In this document: positions 59,996 to 64,000 of the stretch, one piece after another
Layout: every line of letters starts with the position of its first letter
Position numbering within the stretch: position 1 is the first letter of the stretch
NCBI GenBank assembly: GCA_032654645.1
Contig: JAULAW010000005.1
Location: forward strand, 372,001 to 436,000
Reading direction: 5' to 3'
From: CAITJF01 sp032654645
Lineage (GTDB): Bacteria > Pseudomonadota > Gammaproteobacteria > Burkholderiales > Gallionellaceae
DNA: 64,000 nucleotides
Made by a program: the position numbers and the translations under genes
Notes under the pieces: model-generated
The model's database searches: none
What the model was told of the DNA's origin: nothing
What the model saw: the letters and a program-made list of their open reading frames with translations, nothing else

Positions 59996-60190
59996 ATGGC
60001 ACTGACTGCGATAGAGGCAAAGAGCGCGAAAGCAACAGACAACCCGCAAAAACTATCAGACGGCGGCGGCTTGTTTTTGTTGGTACAACCCAACGGCGCG
60101 AAGTATTGGCGGCTTGCCTATCGCTTCGCTGGCAAACAAAAGACTCTGGCACTTGGGGTGTATCCAGACGTGAGCCTATCGGAGGCGCGG
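59996..60190 (+). pseudogene. N-terminal fragment of a second integrase
   Basis: MALTAIEAKSAKATDNPQKL, SDGGGLFLLVQPNGAKYWRL and KQKTLALGVYPDVSLSEAR form the DUF4102 arm-binding domain of a P4-type integrase different from that at 49297. After about 64 codons the frame meets another gene fragment. It lies just outside attR, where the integrase of an earlier element in ssrA would be. Confidence 0.8.
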
Positions 60191-60614
60191 GGACGAGCCG
60201 GAGGTGCGCCAGTGCGTGAGCTATGGCGGCGAAGCGCATGCGATTGCGGAATGGTTGCTCGGACGCAAGGCCTCCGGTTACCAGTGGGGGCAGATGGCGG
60301 TGCTGTATCCCTGGCATCGCATCGGGATGCAATTCGGGAAAATACTGGCGAAACACGGCGTGCCGGTGGACGTAGCCAAGGAACATGGCAACCGCGTGCA
60401 GGCGGAACGCGACGCGGTGCGCTTCCTCTCCATGCACAACGCCAAAGGTCTGGAGTTCCCATGCGTGGCGATAGGCGGATTGGGTGAGCTGAAGAAGGCT
60501 GAGGATATAGAAGACGATGTGCGCCTGACCTATGTCGCCATCACGCGGGCGACGCACGAGGCATTTGTCACTTATTCGAACATGTCGGAATTGTTAGGGC
60601 TGTTGGTGGTGTAG
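60189..60614 (+). pseudogene. UvrD/Rep-like helicase, C-terminal fragment
   Basis: From DEPEVRQCVSYGGEAHAIAEWLLGR the sequence follows the C-terminal part of UvrD-type helicases: QMAVLYPWHRIGMQFGKIL, RFLSMHNAKGLEFPCVAIGGL (motif V) and DDVRLTYVAITRATHEAFVTYS (motif VI). The N-terminal ATPase half is missing and the start abuts the integrase fragment, so two remnants are fused end to end. Confidence 0.8.
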
Positions 60615-60636
60615 TCGCGATTGATGCGGTTAGTGC

Positions 60637-60699
60637 CTGATGGAACAACTAGCCATTCCACTAAGCAATCAAGAAACGATTGCCAAGTGGCTGGTTATC
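60637..60699 (+). repeat. Dispersed repeat A, copy 4
   Basis: CTGATGGAACAACTAGCCAT, then TCCACTAAGCAATCAAG and TGCCAAGTGGCTGGTTATC. More diverged than the other copies. Confidence 0.5.
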
Positions 60700-60735
60700 A
60701 CCACATCCTACGCACTCGATCAATAATGCATTATC

Positions 60736-60789
60736 GTAGGGCGGGCTCTGCCCGCCGGATATTGTTGTCGGGCGTAGCCCGACCTACGG
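60736..60789. repeat. Palindromic repeat (GTAGGGCGGGCTCTGCCC type)
   Basis: CGTAGGGCGGGCTCTGCCCG at the left and GTCGGGCGTAGCCCGACCTA with ACGG at the right. Related to 1219-1263. It lies just beyond the 3' end of ftsY. Confidence 0.55.
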
Positions 60790-60818
60790 ATTATTTTCCA
60801 TTTGAAGGAGAAAGGGAA

Positions 60819-61775
60819 TTACTGCTCATCCAACCCCAGCAGCGCCACGACAAAATCCTCCGCCACGAACGGACGCAAATCATCCAGCCCCTCGCCCACG
60901 CCGATGAAACGCACCGGGATGGGATGCGCCTTGGCGATGGCGGCGATGACCCCGCCTTTTGCCGTCCCATCCAGCTTGGTCAACACCAGCCCGGTGACGC
61001 CCAGCGCCTCGTCGAATGCCTTGACCTGGCTCAGCGCGTTCTGTCCGGTGTTGGCATCCAGCACCAGCAATACCTCATGCGGCGCATCCGGTAATGCCTT
61101 GGCGATGACGCGCTTAACTTTTTTGATCTCTTCCATCAGGTGCGCCTGGGTGGATAATCGTCCGGCGGTATCCGCCAGCACCACGTCAATCTTGCGCGCC
61201 ATGGCCGCTTGCACCGCATCGTAAATCACCGCAGCGGGGTCGCCGCTCTGCTGGGCAATGACGGTGACGTTGTTGCGCGCGCCCCATTCCATCAACTGCT
61301 CACGTGCGGCGGCGCGGAAGGTGTCGCCTGCCGCCAGCAGCACCGATTTGCCCTGCCCCTGAAAATATTTTGCCAGCTTGCCGATGGAAGTAGTCTTGCC
61401 CGCACCGTTCACTCCGGCCAGCATGATGACGTAGGGCTGGTGCGAGCCGGTTTCCAGCGCTTGTGCCAACGGCTTGAGCAGTTTGAGTAAACAGTGCGCC
61501 AGAGCTTCCTTGAGTTGGCCGGCCTCGGTGAGATGTTGCGCCTTGACCTGGTGGCGCAACTCGGCCAGCAAAAAACGGGTGGCGTCCATGCCGACATCGG
61601 CGGTGATCAGGATGGTTTCCAGCTCTTCATACAGATCATCGTCTATCTTGCCGCCACGGGTGAACAGGCTGGTTAATTGGCTGCCGGTGCGCGACAGCCC
61701 GCTCTTCAATCGGTTGAGCCAACCGATTTTTTCCGGCGTGATGTCAGAAGTGGATTTTCTCAGGAAACCAAACAT
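60819..61775 (-). CDS. ftsY: Signal recognition particle receptor
   Basis: A 318-residue GTPase that docks the signal recognition particle at the inner membrane. The NG domain has G1 AGVNGAGKTTSIGKLA, AAGDTFRAAAREQL, G3 ADTAGRLSTQ and G4 TKLDGTAKGG, and ends VGEGLDDLRPF. The N-terminus MFGFLRKSTSDITPEKIGWL is short, so the acidic A domain of the E. coli protein is largely absent, as in many other bacteria. ATG 61775 is used; an upstream in-frame codon at 61811 adds unrelated sequence. It is divergent from the M16 peptidase genes. Confidence 0.97.
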   Translation of the reverse strand: MFGFLRKSTSDITPEKIGWLNRLKSGLSRTGSQLTSLFTRGGKIDDDLYEELETILITADVGMDATRFLLAELRHQVKAQHLTEAGQLKEALAHCLLKLLKPLAQALETGSHQPYVIMLAGVNGAGKTTSIGKLAKYFQGQGKSVLLAAGDTFRAAAREQLMEWGARNNVTVIAQQSGDPAAVIYDAVQAAMARKIDVVLADTAGRLSTQAHLMEEIKKVKRVIAKALPDAPHEVLLVLDANTGQNALSQVKAFDEALGVTGLVLTKLDGTAKGGVIAAIAKAHPIPVRFIGVGEGLDDLRPFVAEDFVVALLGLDEQ

Positions 61776-61884
61776 GGTGTGGGCTAGTCGGAAGACAACA
61801 AAATAGCGCATAATACGCGCCAGTTGCGGCGGCTTTTGCCGCCGTTGTTATTCTATGCTGATTGAGTTGATTTGGGCTATAAAA

Positions 61885-63252
61885 ATGCGAGCAAGATTTC
61901 TAAAGTACTTGGTATACCTGACCTTACTGCCTGCCGTAACATCACATGCAGAAGTGTTCGAGCAGACGCTGCGCAACGGCCTCAAGGTGATCGTCAAGGA
62001 AGATCACCGCGCCCCGGTGGTGGTGCAGCAGGTGTGGTACCGCGCGGGCAGCATGGATGAACGCACCGGCGCCACCGGCATCGCCCATGCACTGGAGCAC
62101 ATGATGTTCAAGGGCACGAAGAGCGTGCCGATGGGTGAATTTTCCAAGCGCATCGCTGCGGCGGGCGGGCGCGAAAACGCCTTCACCAGCCACGATTACA
62201 CCGCCTATTTCCAGCAGTTGCACAAATCCAAACTGCCGCTGGCGATGCAGCTCGAATCCGACCGCATGCATAACCTGCTGCTGTCCGACGCAGAGTTCGG
62301 CAAGGAAATTAAAGTCATCATGGAAGAACGGCGCATGCGCACCGATGATGAGCCTCATTCATTATTGTATGAAAAGCTGATGGCGGCGGCTTATCAGGAA
62401 CACCCCTACCAGCATCCGGTGATCGGCTGGATGAATGATTTGCAGACCCTCGGCGCGGGTGACGCGAAGGCGTGGTATGAAAGCTGGTACACCCCTAATA
62501 ACGCGACATTGGTGGTAGCGGGCGATGTCAAGGCAAGCGAAGTGTTCGCGCTGGCGCAACGCCATTACGGCGGCATTCCGGCGCATAAGTTGCCGGCGCG
62601 CAAGAATTTCAGCGAATCTCCTCAACTAGGGGTGAAGCGCATTGTGGTCAAGGCTCCGGCGCAATTGCCGCTTCTGGTAATGGCCTACCACGCGCCGGTG
62701 TTGCGCGATCCGACGCAGGATTGGCAGCCCTATGCGCTGGAAGTGCTGGCCGGGGTGCTCGATGGCAACGAGTCGGCGCGCCTGAACAAAGCGCTGGTGC
62801 GCGAGCAGCAGCTCGCCAGCAGCACAGGCGCGGGCTATGACTCCGAATCGCGCGGGCCTGGCATGTTCGTGCTGGAAGGTACACCCAGCGAAAACAAGAG
62901 CGTGGCCGAACTGGAAGCGGGCTTGCGCGAGCAAATCACGCTTCTGGTGCGCGATGGCATCAGCGAGGATGAATTGAAACGCGTCAAGTCGCAGGTGACG
63001 GCCAGTGAAGTGTACAAGCGCGACTCGGTGTTCTATCAGGCAATGCAGATCGGGCAACTGGAAAGCATCGGATTGTCCTACAAAGACATTCCGCTGATGC
63101 TGCAAAAATTGCAGGCGGTCACGGCGCAGCAGGTGCAGGATGTGGCGCGCGAATTTCTCAAGGACGACAACTTGACTGTCGCTACGCTTGATCCGCAACC
63201 CCTTTCAGGAAAACCCAAGCGCAATGCGGGGGGAGTTTCACATGCGCACTAA
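61885..63252 (+). CDS. M16-family zinc metallopeptidase (active subunit type)
   Basis: A 455-residue protein. A signal peptide (RARFLKYLVYLTLLPAVTSHA) precedes the peptidase domain. The zinc motif HALEHMMFKG gives HxxEH, and the more distant Glu is in KEIKVIMEERR. The second M16 domain follows. Proteins of this type act in the periplasm on peptides. ATG 61885 (MRARFLK) is preferred over 61855. Its stop overlaps the next gene by 11 bases; the partner is likely the non-catalytic half of a two-subunit peptidase. Confidence 0.92.
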   Translation: MRARFLKYLVYLTLLPAVTSHAEVFEQTLRNGLKVIVKEDHRAPVVVQQVWYRAGSMDERTGATGIAHALEHMMFKGTKSVPMGEFSKRIAAAGGRENAFTSHDYTAYFQQLHKSKLPLAMQLESDRMHNLLLSDAEFGKEIKVIMEERRMRTDDEPHSLLYEKLMAAAYQEHPYQHPVIGWMNDLQTLGAGDAKAWYESWYTPNNATLVVAGDVKASEVFALAQRHYGGIPAHKLPARKNFSESPQLGVKRIVVKAPAQLPLLVMAYHAPVLRDPTQDWQPYALEVLAGVLDGNESARLNKALVREQQLASSTGAGYDSESRGPGMFVLEGTPSENKSVAELEAGLREQITLLVRDGISEDELKRVKSQVTASEVYKRDSVFYQAMQIGQLESIGLSYKDIPLMLQKLQAVTAQQVQDVAREFLKDDNLTVATLDPQPLSGKPKRNAGGVSHAH

Positions 63253-64000
63253 AATTATTCTTGCCATTGCGCTGCTCTTGTCGGGCGTAAGCACTGTTTT
63301 CGCCACGCCGCAAATCCAGCACTGGCAGACATCGGGCGGTGCGCGCGTGTATTTCGTGGAGAACCATGATTTGCCGATGCTGGACGTGGCGGTGGATTTT
63401 ACCGCAGGCAGCAGTTTCGACCCGGCGGAAAAATCCGGGCTTGCCGGATTGACGCAAGGCTTGCTCGACCTCGGCGCGGAAGGCATGAGCGAGGACGATA
63501 TTGCGCGCAAGCTGGCTGACATCGGCGCGCAACTGGGCGGGCGTTTGGATGCAGACCGTTCCGGGGTGTCGCTGCGCACCTTGAGCAGCGCGGCAGAGCG
63601 CGACCAGGCGCTGGACATCCTGGCGCGCGTGCTGCAACACCCATTGTTTCCTGAAACCGTGCTGGCGCGCGAAAAGGCCCGCGTGATTGCGGGTCTGAAG
63701 GAAGCTGAAACCAAGCCGGAAAGCATCGCCGGAAAGGCTTTCGGCAAGGCTGTATTTGGGGAGCACCCTTACGGCTTGTCGTCAACTGTGGACAGCGTTG
63801 AAAAAATTCAGCGTGCCGATATTGAAGCATTCCATCGCACCTACTATTCCGCCAAATCCGCCGTGGTTGCCATCATGGGCGATGTGACGCGTGTAGAGGC
63901 CGAGGCTATCGCGCAAAAACTTACCGGGCAATTGCCGCAAGGCGGGGATGTGGGAAGCATCCCTCCGGTGACCATGCGGATCAATGCCAGCGAGCAGCGC
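63242..64000 (+). CDS. M16-family peptidase-like subunit (partial)
   Basis: The frame is open from ATG 63242 to the window end (253 codons). A signal peptide (KIILAIALLLSGVSTVFA) is followed by an M16 N-terminal fold (VYFVENHDLPMLDVAVDFTAGS, KSGLAGLTQGLLDLGAEG). The HxxEH zinc motif is replaced (LTQGL), so this is the non-catalytic partner seen in paired M16 genes. Its 11-base overlap with the preceding peptidase indicates coupled translation. Confidence 0.9.
   Translation, partial: MRTKIILAIALLLSGVSTVFATPQIQHWQTSGGARVYFVENHDLPMLDVAVDFTAGSSFDPAEKSGLAGLTQGLLDLGAEGMSEDDIARKLADIGAQLGGRLDADRSGVSLRTLSSAAERDQALDILARVLQHPLFPETVLAREKARVIAGLKEAETKPESIAGKAFGKAVFGEHPYGLSSTVDSVEKIQRADIEAFHRTYYSAKSAVVAIMGDVTRVEAEAIAQKLTGQLPQGGDVGSIPPVTMRINASEQR

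Noticed and set aside
60621..61094. 157-codon frame overlapping the end of ftsY
   Set aside because: It is made of repeat A, a palindromic repeat and the antisense of ftsY.

Overview
The window looks like a chromosomal segment of a betaproteobacterium, probably in or near the Nitrosomonadales (Gallionellaceae-like). This is an inference from gene content and order: ilvE, a CHCC zinc-finger protein and waaF; alaA and hom; ubiG and gph; ftsY beside paired M16 peptidases; a tmRNA whose tag reads ANDEKYALAA; and many palindromic intergenic repeats. No rRNA or tRNA gene was seen.

Layout. 1-7 kb: branched-chain amino acid and LPS-core genes (ilvE, waaF, phosphomannomutase), a ParD/ParE-type toxin-antitoxin pair and three small lipoproteins in a row. 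7-10.7 kb: a second toxin-antitoxin locus whose toxin is frameshifted, lying between two copies of a dispersed repeat, then a QseBC-type two-component system. 10.7-25 kb is rich in mobile DNA: a MITE-like element, a DDE insertion sequence with an accessory gene (9-bp target duplication), an IS1380 element (5-bp duplication), an IS110 element inside a palindromic repeat, an IS3 remnant, a BrnT-type toxin pair and an IS630 element (TA duplication). These surround a flippase, a FecR/DUF6600 envelope protein and a large EF-hand membrane protein. 26-29.6 kb: hom, alaA and an Mth938-like protein. 29.7-35.5 kb: two very large signalling proteins, CheB-CheR-PAS and PAS-GGDEF-EAL, translationally coupled. 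35.5-42 kb: a TauE/SafE-like protein and a membrane/DUF2249/NnrS-like/DUF59/NnrS-like set that resembles nitrogen-oxide response clusters, then an amidase. 42-45.4 kb: an NHL-repeat lipoprotein and a Phd/VapC pair. 45.6-48.7 kb: ubiG, gph and an adenylate cyclase fused to hemerythrin.

48.8-60.6 kb: ssrA (tmRNA) with a 10.7-kb integrative element in its 3' end. A 20-bp att repeat bounds it (49109-49128 and 59810-59829), and a 21-bp direct repeat lies just inside both ends. Cargo: a tyrosine integrase; a minus-strand operon of a DUF499 ATPase (frameshifted exactly in its Walker A motif), a BRO-N protein and a PLD-SNF2 helicase; gene fragments fused by deletion; a PLD-like protein; and a NYN-domain nuclease. 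This is the best candidate for an unusual defence system, although several parts look decayed. A second integrase fragment and a UvrD-like helicase fragment lie just outside the right att site, which suggests repeated integration at ssrA. The window closes with ftsY and two M16 peptidase genes, the second running off the end.

Cross-cutting observation: two genes (the toxin at 7.7 kb and DUF499 at 55.9 kb) are each broken by one missing G in a G-run. Both may be assembly errors, phase-variable sites or true lesions; reads are needed to tell.
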